64,000 bases of DNA. Origin: Anthopleura xanthogrammica (Eukaryota > Cnidaria > Anthozoa > Actiniaria > Actiniidae). The stretch's first letter is position 1, and each line of letters starts with the position of its first letter. A program made the position numbers and the translations under genes. The stretch is taken from positions 4,758,617-4,822,616 of the forward strand of contig OZ025217.1 of NCBI GenBank assembly GCA_964019055.1. The letters are read 5' to 3'. Of this stretch, positions 46,101 to 57,254 are shown piece by piece. The notes beneath the pieces were generated by a model that worked only from the letters and a program-made list of their open reading frames with translations, was not told the DNA's origin and did no database searches.

Positions 46101-49100
46101 TGACAAAATAGCCTTTCATTGGTGTTTAATATGCAGATATTTCTATTCTATCATTCAATAGTTTTCTGGGGAAAATACCATTTTGTTTCATCAATGTCTC
46201 TAGGTTTTGTTATTCTTTCATCAAAATTGGGTTCCCTGTGTTTGGAACTTATGACTAAACACTAGTTATATGACTGAGAACTCTGATAAGTAGGTGTCTG
46301 GAAGAATCAAAATGAAGCCTGTTTTTTTGCTTTTCAAAAGAGGCTGTCAGCTCCCTGTATTTCTCAAAGCTGTAACTGAACATCAGCCTTTTTACTTCTC
46401 TGTTTTCAGGTTTGTGGGAGAAATCTTATCTTGTTCCTTGTGCTTGTGCCTAATAAAGAACTTCATGAACATCCTGTGGTTTTTGTATTGTTCTTAGTCT
46501 GGTCTCTCATTGAGATCATAAGGTGAGAATTGCTTGTTTGTACTGAGAACAGATAGCAGATATCAACTTTTAGAATAAAGACCACATTCGAAAACATAAT
46601 TTTATGGGTCTATTTGGGACTGCATGTCAAATACAGTAAGTGAATAACACTCAGTCAGAAACTTAAACATGGTGTAAAAAACGTTTTGAACAAACATTTC
46701 AGATGCTATGTTCTGGACAATTTGTAGACAGTTCTTGGGTAACTTGGCTTCCTTCAAAAGAGATAAATGTACTGCATCTTGGATTTTTTTTAAATCTGAG
46801 ACTAAGTTACATTATTAGTGACGTAATACTGATGGCATATTATTTCCTCTTTTATAACAGATATCCATTCTATATAGCACAAACATTGAACATCCCAATT
46901 GAGCCACTTATCTGGTTGAGATACTCTGCTTGGATACCACTATATCCTTTAGGAATCCTCTCTGAAGGTGGGTGTTATGTAATGTATACAATATGAGTGG
47001 CCGTGTTGTATCAGATATACAACCACGAGCCGAAGGCGAGTGATTGTATATCTGATACAACACGGACACGAATATTGTATATTACTTATGAAACGTCTAG
47101 GTGTATACATTCATGTTCTACTAAAATTTTAAAGATAAAATTGAATTTGGCTGAGAAAATTGGAGTTAAAGTTTATGCAAATCAGGAAGATTTTGTATCA
47201 GATATACAACCTCCTCCACGGACAATGATTTCTATTGTGTTTTCCTCATTAATTATTCATGAGTTTTATAAGTATATATCGAATTTCATGCTCGAATTAT
47301 ATAGAGATTATCACATGTTAAGAGCCTGATATCGTTTTTATTCACGAGTTTCCCGTGATATCGCGAACAAGCGAGTGAGCGATATGATACGGAAAACGAG
47401 TGAATAAAAATGATATCAGCTCTTAACATGTAATAATTTGTTTATTACACATTAAGGGTCGCTATATATTATTATATATCGCGAGATTTTATTGGACAGT
47501 TTGCCATGAAGTGATATCGTATCACTTCACTGAATGATATGGTTTTTATTCACAGCTTTATTTCATGGATATCGACCCTAAATGTGTAATAAATCATAGC
47601 ATAAGATTAAGTATCGGATTAGTATCGAATTTCAAGTTCGAATTTCATATATTTTATCGTAGTCTTATATCATAGCATAGTACAGCATAATTCTTTAATT
47701 CGTTTTTTAGAAAAACCTGTAAAAAATAAAAAAAATAAATTTTATCAGCATAGCATAGTTTCTTTCGGTAATCTTTGTAAAGTGCCATTGAGCTTCCGGA
47801 AATGGCACTATATAAATGTTAATTATTATTATCCCCCCCCCCCCCTATTGTAATTATTATTATTATTGTTATTATTATTATTGTTATTATTATTGTTATT
47901 ATTATTATTATTATTGTTATTATTATTATTGTTATTATTATTATTATTGTTATTATTATTATTATTGTTATTATTATTATTATTATTATTGTTATTATTA
48001 TTATTATTGTTGTTATTATTATTGTTGTTATTATTATTATTGTTATTATTATTATTGTTATTATTATTATTATTGTTATTATTATTATTATTGTTATTAT
48101 TATTATTATTGTTATTATTATTATTATTATTGTTATTATTATTATTATTATTGTTATTATTATTATTATTGTTATTATTATTGTTATTATTATTGTTATT
48201 ATTATTATTATTGTTATTATTATTATATTAATACTGTATTACTGTATTATTGTATTACTGTACAAAATTCATCTTTGAAATCCCAAATTCGCTTGAGTGA
48301 CCACCATACAAAAGTTCCAAGTCTTGGTTGGACTTGATAGAAATACAGTAAATGATTGAACACATCAAGTCCAACCTCGACGTGAAGCCATTGTTTCGTA
48401 GGCACTCAAATGGATTCAGGAAAGACCTATTAAAAGTATTTTGATTACCAATATTTTTGTTTATTTTCAGCAACTCTTGTGTGGAAGGCAATTCCACTGT
48501 TGGAAAAATCCCAGCGTTTTTCATTTTCTCTTCCAAACAATTTTAATTTTAGCTTCAGTTTTTCTCTCTTCCTTAAATTCTACCTTCCATTTCTCTTCTA
48601 CGGTAAGTTCTGCAGTGTATTTTGTCATTTTATTTGCTTTATGAAATCATCATATTAGGTTTCAGGATATCTTTTCAGTGTCAACATTTTCACAATAGTA
48701 TCCCAGAAAACCAGAGTAAAGGTTTTCTTCTGTATGGAAACATTCTACTTTCCTGAGATATTTTTTTCTGGAATCAGAAACAGAGATGGTGGAGCACATC
48801 CCAAAGTGTGTGTGTGTTGGGGGGGGGGCAGTACGCAAATAAAAGGGAAAGGTGGAGGGGGGCTAAGATTAGAAAATACAGAAGACTAGTATGCCAAAGG
48901 AAAATAAGTGGGGGACTAAAACCCCTCCAGCTCTGCTGTCCATGTGAAAACACTGGTACAACATCAAGTGAACATTGATTCCTTGCAAATTCTAACCAAA
49001 GGCATCATTAATTATGAAATACATTCATTTTACAGTATTTTTTTGTTACCCTTTCAGGTGGGACATACATGATGGTTTACATGAATTCTTTGAGGAGTAG

Positions 49101-49131
49101 AAGATATGGAAAGAAAAGAAAAGCTGCTTGA
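39226..49131 (+). CDS. HACD3: Very-long-chain 3-hydroxyacyl-CoA dehydratase 3 (PTPLAD1/B-IND1), 12 exons, 374 aa
   Basis: An ER membrane enzyme of the third step of very-long-chain fatty acid elongation, with an N-terminal p23/CS domain. Exons: 39226-39309, 39389-39431, 39964-40037, 40857-40920, 41495-41634, 41956-42022, 42155-42265, 44885-45000, 46410-46522, 46861-46967, 48471-48602, 49058-49131. The CS domain is about residues 5-118 (VRWAQTKERLYLTIELSDVQ). An acidic linker follows (119-133). The PTPLA membrane domain runs 157-365 with VWSLIEIIRYPFY and LRYSAWIPLYPLGILSE. The C terminus KRKAA fits the KxKxx ER-retrieval signal, as in human (362 aa). ATGs at 39178 and 39199 are in frame; 39226 is chosen for its CCAAGATGGCGG context and alignment to the family start. 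Intron 7 holds a 2.1-kb foldback element. Confidence 0.96.
40076..40262. repeat. Foldback MITE in HACD3 intron 3 (family D)
   Basis: Reverse-orientation, internally shortened relative of 28367-28657. CCGTGTTTACATAGCCTGAT, GTTTGGGAGAAGTC and CAGCCAATCAGAGC are shared. Confidence 0.85.
40626..40764. repeat. MITE family A copy in HACD3 intron 3
   Basis: TAGACCCCTTGCATGTGAGG at the left, CAATTTGGAGGACAAAACA inside, TCCAAATTGAGCTCCG and AAGGTCTA at the right. Confidence 0.8.
42709..44839. mobile_element. Long foldback (inverted-repeat) element flanked by TTAA, in HACD3 intron 7
   Basis: The left arm at about 42713-43580 and right arm at about 43977-44835 are near-perfect reverse complements over roughly 860-870 bp. 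The left arm carries a 9-bp insertion near its tip. The spacer is about 396 bp. The tips read GAGCGGTTTTCTG and CAGAAAACCACTC, each bordered by TTAA (42709-42712 and 44836-44839), the target duplication used by piggyBac-type transposases. No transposase frame was seen, so it would be non-autonomous. The right end is only 45 bp from the exon 8 acceptor. Confidence 0.85.
45338..45840. repeat. Two-copy direct repeat, about 249 bp
   Basis: GGGATGGCAGTTGACTGAA starts at 45338 and 45587. The units share CCTTGCGCGCGCATACGAGG, GAAAGTCAACAACTGTCC and AGAAAAATTGTCTTGTCTTG. HACD3 intron 8. Confidence 0.88.
46990..47595. repeat. Two palindromic elements in HACD3 intron 10
   Basis: The first, 46990-47095, is a hairpin with arms CCGTGTTGTATCAGATATAC and GTATATCTGATACAACACGG. 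The second, 47308-47595, has nested palindromes: TTAACATG/CATGTTAA-type ends around GATATCG and TTTTATTCAC motifs, and a TTATTACACATTAAGGGTCG end mirrored by CGACCCTAAATGTGTAATAA. Confidence 0.8.
47855..48232. repeat. ATT/GTT trinucleotide microsatellite, about 380 bp
   Basis: Uninterrupted in triplet phase, so it reads as poly-Leu or Tyr/Cys-rich frames on the plus strand. HACD3 intron 10. Confidence 0.97.
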
Positions 49132-49145
49132 ATTATCTGAAAACA

Positions 49146-49151
49146 AATAAA
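49146..49151 (+). terminator. HACD3 polyadenylation signal
   Basis: AATAAA begins 15 nt after the stop codon, giving an unusually short 3' UTR if used. A second AATAAA occurs near 49287. Confidence 0.6.
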
Positions 49152-49434
49152 ATTCTGTCCATCTATTTCCATTATAGTAGAATCATTTACTACCCCTACA
49201 TGCTTCCTTTCTTGTTCAAATTTTTATTTCCTATTTATTGTGAAAATAGTAACAGAGCTGGTAATAATAATTATGATATTCTGAATTAATAAAATTAGGT
49301 ATGTAAAGGTTTCTGTAAGTGGTAGTATGGCACTATAATGCAAAAAGCCTACTACAAATTCTACTCAATTATGACTCAGTTAGTCCAGTCCATGAACATC
49401 ATATCCTCATTCTTCCATTAAATCCATATAGTTA

Positions 49435-49705
49435 CAGTCAAACTAAGAAAACTGTGAAAATAAAATGTCTGGAATGTCTATTTAGGCCATTGCTTGTAAA
49501 ATAGATGTTTCCTACCACCATGAAAAACGGTTGTATTGAATCCTTCTCTCGTGTCTGTCTCGAATAGAAACTTCTAATTTCATGAGAATAAAATATGAAG
49601 TTTGAAACTTTTAAACAGGAATATACTTTGCGTGACCGCGCTGTGATCAAACACATAAACATTCCAGACATATTTTAGGTGTTCACGGTTTTCTTAGTTT
49701 GACTG
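49435..49705. mobile_element. Tc1/mariner-type MITE, 271 bp
   Basis: It begins CAGTCAAACTAAGAAAACTG and ends with the mirrored GTTTTCTTAGTTTGACTG. TA dinucleotides flank both sides, the Tc1/mariner target duplication. No transposase. Confidence 0.82.
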
Positions 49706-49736
49706 TAATTTCATGATATATATTTTAGAGTGGTTT

Positions 49737-50339
49737 TAGAGTGCAAATAATATAACCGTGAAATAGATAGCAAGAAATAGGAGATAGTTAGAGTACAAAC
49801 ACTAAAAGTGTGCAACATAAATACCACTAAATACTGGTAAATTATGCTAATTCTATTGTTCTCTATTGTTTAATCAACACTATTTAGTGGTAAATAGTGC
49901 AAAGTATTGCACACTTTTAGTGTTTGTACTCTAGTGCTTAGTTAGGCAAGACATAGGAAATAAGTGAGGCATGACAGGAGCACGGGCTTTTTCTAGATCA
50001 ACGACTCAGTGCACAAAAGAATGTGTTTCTGACGTTTAATGAGTTAAAAATGAAGACACAGGTCAATAAATCAAGACACAGATACAACTATTTGAATTGT
50101 AATACTGATAGATTAATGTGGAATAAAAGTTTGTTCAAATTATCACGGTTGTTTTCTTTATTCCGCATTACAAAACCGCAGCGTAGCGGTGATCATTTGA
50201 CTAATTAAACATGCTTGCACGTGCAAGACCCGTCACGGCTTGCTTATTTCTCCACTAATCAAATTTAGGCAGAACTTAGGACATAATTAGTCATTAGTTA
50301 GCTAGCTAACTATTTCACGGTTTTATTATCTGCACTCTA
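49737..50339. mobile_element. MITE with a second MITE nested inside
   Basis: The outer ends TAGAGTGCAAATAATATAAC and TTTTATTATCTGCACTCTA are inverted, each continuing into ACCGTGAAATAG / CTATTTCACGGT. Inside, 49791-49931 is a complete smaller element (GAGTACAAACACTAAAAGTG mirrored at its right end) flanked by TA. Confidence 0.78.
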
Positions 50340-50340
50340 C

Positions 50341-50591
50341 TTAACCCATGAAATAGATATTAGACTAATACACTTTAATAGAACAAAATCTCATTGTTTT
50401 CTTTTGTGTCTATTTGACTATTACACATTAACAACATTAGTTTTTGTTTCACTGGTTAGCGTGAAGTCACTTAATCTGTGAAATAAAAATTGCTTGTTAA
50501 AGTGTAATATATTTTGTCAAATAGACAAAAGAAAACAATGAGATTTTGGTCTACTAAAGTGTATTAGTCTAATATCTATTTCGCGGGTTAA
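50341..50591. mobile_element. piggyBac-type MITE, 251 bp including TTAA
   Basis: Inverted arms of about 75-80 bp start CCCATGAAATAGATATTAG and are mirrored by CTAATATCTATTTCGCGGG. TTAA flanks both ends and the tips are CCC, as in piggyBac elements. No coding capacity. Confidence 0.85.
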
Positions 50592-50786
50592 ATGACTTGA
50601 CTCTAAGTAAATTCACTCTAGTATATTGCAGACTGGCATATCTTTTGAAATTTTGTTTTCTCACTGTCAGAGCTCAAGAGAAAATGATGATCACAATAGA
50701 TTTATTTCAGTATGGTTTAGCTTACTGGAGAAATGTGGTCTATTCATTTGGTTTGGTGATCCATTAAATTCTAAACTGAATAGAAC

Positions 50787-50985
50787 TTTTCAGCTTGGGT
50801 ATAATGTTTTCTCATTCCAGACCATGCGTCATTACCTAGAGTATCATTTCTTTGTTTAACAATTGTGCATGAGAAGACACATGAATATGTGTATAGATTT
50901 CAAACAAAGAATCTTATTCTCAAGAGAATGACACGTACATGTAGTCTGAAATGGGAAAACATTATGCCCAAGCTGAAATGGTCTA
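50787..50985. repeat. MITE family B copy
   Basis: TTTTCAGCTTGGGTATAATG is mirrored by CATTATGCCCAAGCTGAAA. The inner pair CATTCCAGACCATG and CATGTAGTCTGAAATG shows the family signature. Confidence 0.8.
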
Positions 50986-51693
50986 TTTTGTGGCTTTATG
51001 AGTTTTCTTGCTGTATTGTAATTCTAAATTATATATAAGAAAGAATTTGCCATTGTGGTTGTCTCTGTCAGTCTGACGTTATATATGAACAAAAGATGGT
51101 TAGCCATCTTTTGGGCATCAAACTTCATGCTAAATATATGATTCAAAAGTTGAAATAAAGGGCTGTCTTATTACCATTAAAGATCTATTTTAATTATGAA
51201 AAATCAATATAATGAATATAGATTTATCACACGGTAGTAGTAGTTTTTGATCAAGACTCGTATCAGGGTTCTCAATCGTCTGGAAAAATAAAATTCCCTG
51301 ACCAAAAAAAACATCTTTCACTGACCACACTGTGCACTACTTTGACAAAAAAATTATATTTATATGGTGGTTCAACCAAAGAAAGCCCAACTAAGAATTC
51401 TGAATTTAAAACATGTTTTCTGAAGGCTGACAGAAATCCCTGAATTTTGGGTAAATTGCAAATATTCACTGACCAAAATTCCCTGACCTTGAAAAAAAAT
51501 CAGAATTCACTGACTTTTCCTAGCCTGTGTGTAGCCCAACTTTAACTCTGGTTAACCACAGTTATGTTCCGGATGCACGCAGGCTAACTTTTCCCTGACC
51601 CTGAGAACCCTGCATATATATTATTATTATACTCTACTGGATATTAACCTCCCAATCCATGGTAAAATTGAGTTTCAACTGCCATTATAGACT

Positions 51694-51856
51694 TCTTTAG
51701 CTTCTTTGTTTGTTGTGCCCATTTCAGACCATGTGATGCCACTCTTGGGAGTTCATTCTTTCATGTGTAAATATTTTTAAAAAAAGAACATTTCTCAAGA
51801 GAATGTCATATGGCCTGAATTGGGCAATTTGCATGTGAAGGTAAAGAGGTCTATTA
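51694..51856. repeat. MITE family B copy
   Basis: GCCCATTTCAGACCATGTGA and GCCACTCTTGGGAGTTCATT are almost the same as in 4687-4848. The right end mirrors as GGCCTGAATTGGGCAATTTG. Confidence 0.8.
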
Positions 51857-51993
51857 TGAGCTGTGAAAAAGTGCATGTGAGCAAGCAACTACATTATCAG
51901 AGCCTCTGGAACAATGGAGCTGAAAGTAGTAGTAATACACTTCCTCACTCTCTCCCACCCCTCCTTGACTTACTAAGTCCTTTCTATGGGGAT

Positions 51994-52522
51994 TATTGTT
52001 ACTTATGGCCAAGGCTCACCTTGTAACAATTAAGCACCTCTGGAACCAGGGTAGTGACTGAGCTGAAAGTGGTAGTGATATGATTGCTGTATTCCCTCTT
52101 ACAGGATGTGCTGGCTCCATTGTTGAGTCATCTGTCATGAATATTTAAAAAGTCAGTTATACTAAGTTAGGTAAACTTAGCACTTGATCGTTCAAGATTG
52201 AAAATTATTCCCTTGTTCGTTGTACCATAATGCCATGTCAGGCTGACTCAGTATAATAATTATACTGAGTCAGCCTGACATGGCATTATGGTACAACGAA
52301 CAAGGGAATAATTTTCAATCTTGAACGATCAAGTGCTAAGTTTACCTAACTTAGTATAACTGACTTTTTAAATATTCATGACAGATGACTCAACAATGGA
52401 GCCAGCACATCCTGTAAGAGGGAATACAGCAATCATATCACTACCACTTTCAGCTCAGTCACTACCCTGGTTCCAGAGGTGCTTAATTGTTACAAGGTGA
52501 GCCTTGGCCATAAGCAACAATA
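51994..52522. repeat. 529-bp near-perfect palindrome
   Basis: Two 264-bp arms meet at a single centre base (52258) inside TCAGTATAATAATTATACTGA-type sequence. I found one mismatched pair (52001/52515). The arms contain no gene. The symmetry stops cleanly at both ends. Confidence 0.95.
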
Positions 52523-53009
52523 TTATGGTAATCAGTCTTCGATTTTTGTGCAACTCAGCAACTCCCTATTAGGAAGTCCCAGCGTGAAGTCATAGTCCTT
52601 CTGTTTTATACATTGCATTATGCTTTTGAAACAAATTTCACTTTCTAGACTTCAACAACTAAGAATAGAAGTTTGTAAAATAATAATCAAGTGTTGAGCA
52701 AGACAATTTGAAATTTGTCTTGTTCCGTTACAGTTATCTTAATTCTACAAAACACCCAAAGAAAAAAAATCATAACAATCCAAAATCTCTTTCTTCACAT
52801 AAGAATAATTCTGTGGCTAATTCAAATGATATGAAAGAAAAAGGAATTTTCACTTTTGTGTTTCTTCAAGCTTTCCTGCAGTAAGACAGAGCAACATACT
52901 AGTATATATCTCAAGCAAAATAGATTGTAATTCTATAGGATCAAGTTTGAATTTTTGAATTGAGGTCAAAAATAAAATTCGAAGATTTAACGCAATAAAA
53001 ATACACAAG

Positions 53010-53031
53010 TTTATTCCCTTAACTCTTTATT
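53010..53031 (-). terminator. Polyubiquitin polyadenylation signals
   Basis: Two AATAAA hexamers on the minus strand (53026-53031 and 53010-53015), 140-160 nt past the stop codon. Confidence 0.6.
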
Positions 53032-53170
53032 TAAGACTTCTACTTTAATACAACATCCAAATTAAAAAGGCCAAAATTTTGTTTACAAAAAAATCCAAAT
53101 CTATCCAGCTTTTCATTGCGAGTTCTAAACGTCTAACAGAAACAAAGTATTGAAGGAGTGTTCATACAAA

Positions 53171-54346
<1,176 letters not shown>

Positions 54347-54392
54347 TCACTGAAATAAAGTCACAAAACTTTAGCTATTTCTACTAAATCGC

Positions 54393-54565
54393 GAAGTTTC
54401 TTAATCATAACTCGGAAAGCGTCGTTATTTATACCCTTGAGTGACGTCATAGATGTGATTGGTTGCCAAAAATAGACTGACCAATCATATTTCATTACAC
54501 AATGCCAACGAAATGCCAACTCTTCCCGATATTTCCCGAATCATCCCGACGAATTCCCGAACCGG
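54393..54565 (-). promoter_or_regulatory. Polyubiquitin promoter
   Basis: On the minus strand TATAAATA lies at 54426-54433, a CRE (TGACGTCA) at 54442-54449 and a CCAAT box at 54458-54462. Two TTCCCGAA heat-shock-type motifs (TTCnnGAA) lie upstream at 54533-54540 and 54554-54561. A GAAGTTTC (GAAnnTTC) lies just downstream of the TATA box. The order and spacing fit a TATA-type inducible promoter, with the start near 54400. Confidence 0.7.
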
Positions 54566-55149
54566 AAGGCGTTCTTTTGTGTTGATTGACAAGCTATTTT
54601 ATCCCTGCACGTTCATCAAAGATAATAGACTTCTCATAGTTCCGAGAACAAGGATTTAGTTTCACTTTATTAAAGAGACGTATTTAAGACACGAAAGTAT
54701 TATATTTTCTACGTCCTACAATGAAATGAAAATGCAAGAGAACCAAAAGATCATTTTCACGATGACGAAGCACATAATATGCTGAATCAGACATTTCTTG
54801 AACTACTCACTGATGATATTAACAAATCTTGCTATAAATTTTCTTTATTGATTTAACCGATATCTAGATCTTAGAAAGTTCTCTGGTAAAACGATTTAGC
54901 TTTGTAGAGTCTAGTTCTTTTTAGATAAACATAGATGATGATGACCCTTGCATTGAAATTATGCAATTTAGAAACTGTTACACATCACTGCTTTTGGATA
55001 ATATTATCTTGACAGCTTAATTTAGAATTCCTTGTTTTATGTAAGATTATGATTATAAACATTTTTATTATTTTAAGTGAATTTTCAAAACACTTTAATA
55101 TGGATTACTACAAATTAAATAAATATTTGATATTAACTCTGACTTGAGA

Positions 55150-55402
55150 ACAATAGGCCTTTCTTGATATTTATTCCTGAAGTGCTTAGCCTCACTTCCG
55201 TCCAGCTATGACCACAGTTAGTGTATTTGCATACTTCCATGCATGGGACTTTTCAATGCAAAGCTGGCTGGTTTTACCAAATAAGGCATAAAAAATCTTA
55301 TTTTGCAGCAAAAAGCCAGTGCATAGAAGTATGCAAATATATTACATGTGGTCATGGAAGTGAGGCTAAGCACTTCATGAATAAATATTACGAAAGGCTT
55401 AT
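55150..55402. repeat. Inverted-repeat MITE
   Basis: GAAGTGCTTAGCCTCACTTC is mirrored by GAAGTGAGGCTAAGCACTTC. Further pairs include ATTTGCATACTTC and GAAGTATGCAAAT. Confidence 0.85.
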
Positions 55403-55484
55403 TACATTTATCCCAACTCATTCAGTTCATTCTTAATATAACTTTAACGTTTTTTATAACAACTTTCATTTCCTTTTTTGATAT

Positions 55485-55618
55485 AGATCCCTTGCAGGAC
55501 GTCGGAATGCAGCTCAATTTGGAGGACAAAACAGTAGATTCCAATTCTCAGGAGATTGAAATTCTTTTGTTTTGTCCTCCAAATTGAGCTGCTCTGACGT
55601 CACGTGCAAGGGGTATTT
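55485..55618. repeat. MITE family A copy, the best preserved
   Basis: CCCTTGCAGGACGTC is mirrored by GACGTCACGTGCAAGGGG. GCAGCTCAATTTGGAGGACA pairs with TGTCCTCCAAATTGAGCTGC. Confidence 0.85.
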
Positions 55619-55880
55619 AATCGTAATAAGTATTTAGTAATGATTATTCTACATAAATAAATCATGTTTTAATGGGATACAAATTCAGTAGATGGATACA
55701 GGTTTCCAATTTGGCCAACTGTCACTCACACACACACTTGCACTAAATTAAGTATTCTATGCACACAACTCTCAACTCACATACAGGTTGATGAACAAAT
55801 TCAACTCACATACAATCTAGCCTGAGCTTGAACCCAGACCACAGCTGTGGAAGGCGAACGATAAACCTCTATGCCACCCA

Positions 55881-56103
55881 ATAGTCCCCTTCACAGTTCC
55901 TTGTGCCATCTTGGAAGGTAGCAGGGTCTTTTTATCGAAGTGAGATGAATGGTGAGCTTGCATATGATAGATACCTTTTTTAATACCTTGGACAATTATT
56001 GTTTACATGTCTCTATTATTGCAAGCTCACCATTTGTCTCACTTTGATGTAAAGGCCCTGCTACCTTTCAAGATGGCATAGGCAACTGTGAAAGGGACTA
56101 TTG
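55881..56103. repeat. MITE family C copy
   Basis: AATAGTCCCCTTCACAGTTC is mirrored by AACTGTGAAAGGGACTATT. CCATCTTGGAAGGTAGCAGG pairs with CCTGCTACCTTTCAAGATGG. Confidence 0.87.
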
Positions 56104-57074
56104 CTTGAAACGTAATGGAAACATAACTGAAAATGTGGCATTGGACCAAGATCTTAGTTTACAAATATTTATTAAACTTTTGGGATCTGTTTGCAATATT
56201 ATTAATAAAATTAACAGAATTTGAATGCTAAGTTTTACATTCCATGCACAATGTCAACTATAGTTACCATGAAGGCACAAAGATTAAAGGTCTAATTGAT
56301 AAGGATTTTACAATTACACAATAACAAAACAAAAAAAAAAGATTAACAAAAAAAAATTTTCTTTTCCAAAATATATAATTCATATTCCACTTTATAAATA
56401 ATTATAAAATATTTTCACAAATGCATTTTTGCATGATCCTTGATGATTTACATGATTTACAGAATAAATGTAAACATTTTACAAAACTATCAATGAAAAA
56501 AAAAATCATTGAATGAAGTAAAGTGTATCAGAGATTTACTGTTTATCATTCAAAAATTGGTCAAAGTGCTACATCAAGCAATAGTATCTAGACAATACCC
56601 AATACATCATTCTCTTTAACCTGTGAGCCTGTGAAACAAGATCTCCACAGTCTAAGTTTACAAATCAAATGAAAAAAGATCTACATGTATTCAGCTTACG
56701 TGTAATGCTTTCCCATTTCAAATCATCACACACTATTCTCAGTCTCCAAAGTTCAATAGTAATTGGATGCATAGAACAATGAAGTACAGAAATAGGTAAA
56801 GGTAAGATTTAGTACTAGAAATGTCCAGCAAGAATCATATTTGTAACAGTAACCAGCTAGGGTTAAAACGTATTGGTAATGAACTAGTCAAATACTAATG
56901 GTTTTTTGATTTTGCCAGTTGAAATTTGCTTATATGAAAGCCATGTTGTCTACCTGCAAATTTTGGTAATAACTGTTTCTGTCCAAAGAAAACCTTTTTC
57001 CTTCTTACGAAAGCTGCTACAAATGTTTATGTGCCTAGTGAAACCTATCATTTTACTAGCAGTAATTATATAAA

Positions 57075-57254
57075 GAAACAAATAGACCACTTTTGATATT
57101 CTGGTTGAGTGATCACTCACAAAGCAATCCAAGGCAAAGCTCCAGGGAAATAAAAGATCTATTAGATTACTCCATCGTTTCCCTGGAGCCTCATCTTGAA
57201 TTGCTTTGTGCATGATCACTAAACCAAAAATATCCAGTGGGCTATTTGTTTCTT
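57075..57254. repeat. Inverted-repeat MITE
   Basis: GAAACAAATAGACCACTTTT is mirrored by a right end AGTGGGCTATTTGTTTCTT. CTCCAGGGAAAT pairs with GTTTCCCTGGAG inside. Confidence 0.75.

Larger units (their letters stand above)
49132..53170. other. Intergenic DNA dense in MITEs and one long palindrome
   Basis: No gene is visible between the convergent ends of HACD3 and polyubiquitin. The individually bounded elements are listed separately. Apart from those and the poly(A) signals at each end, the remainder is AT-rich without recognisable structure. Confidence 0.7.

Noticed and set aside
47816..48337. Plus-strand poly-Leu and Tyr/Cys-rich frames of 121 and 173 codons
   Set aside because: Produced by an ATT/GTT microsatellite inside a HACD3 intron.
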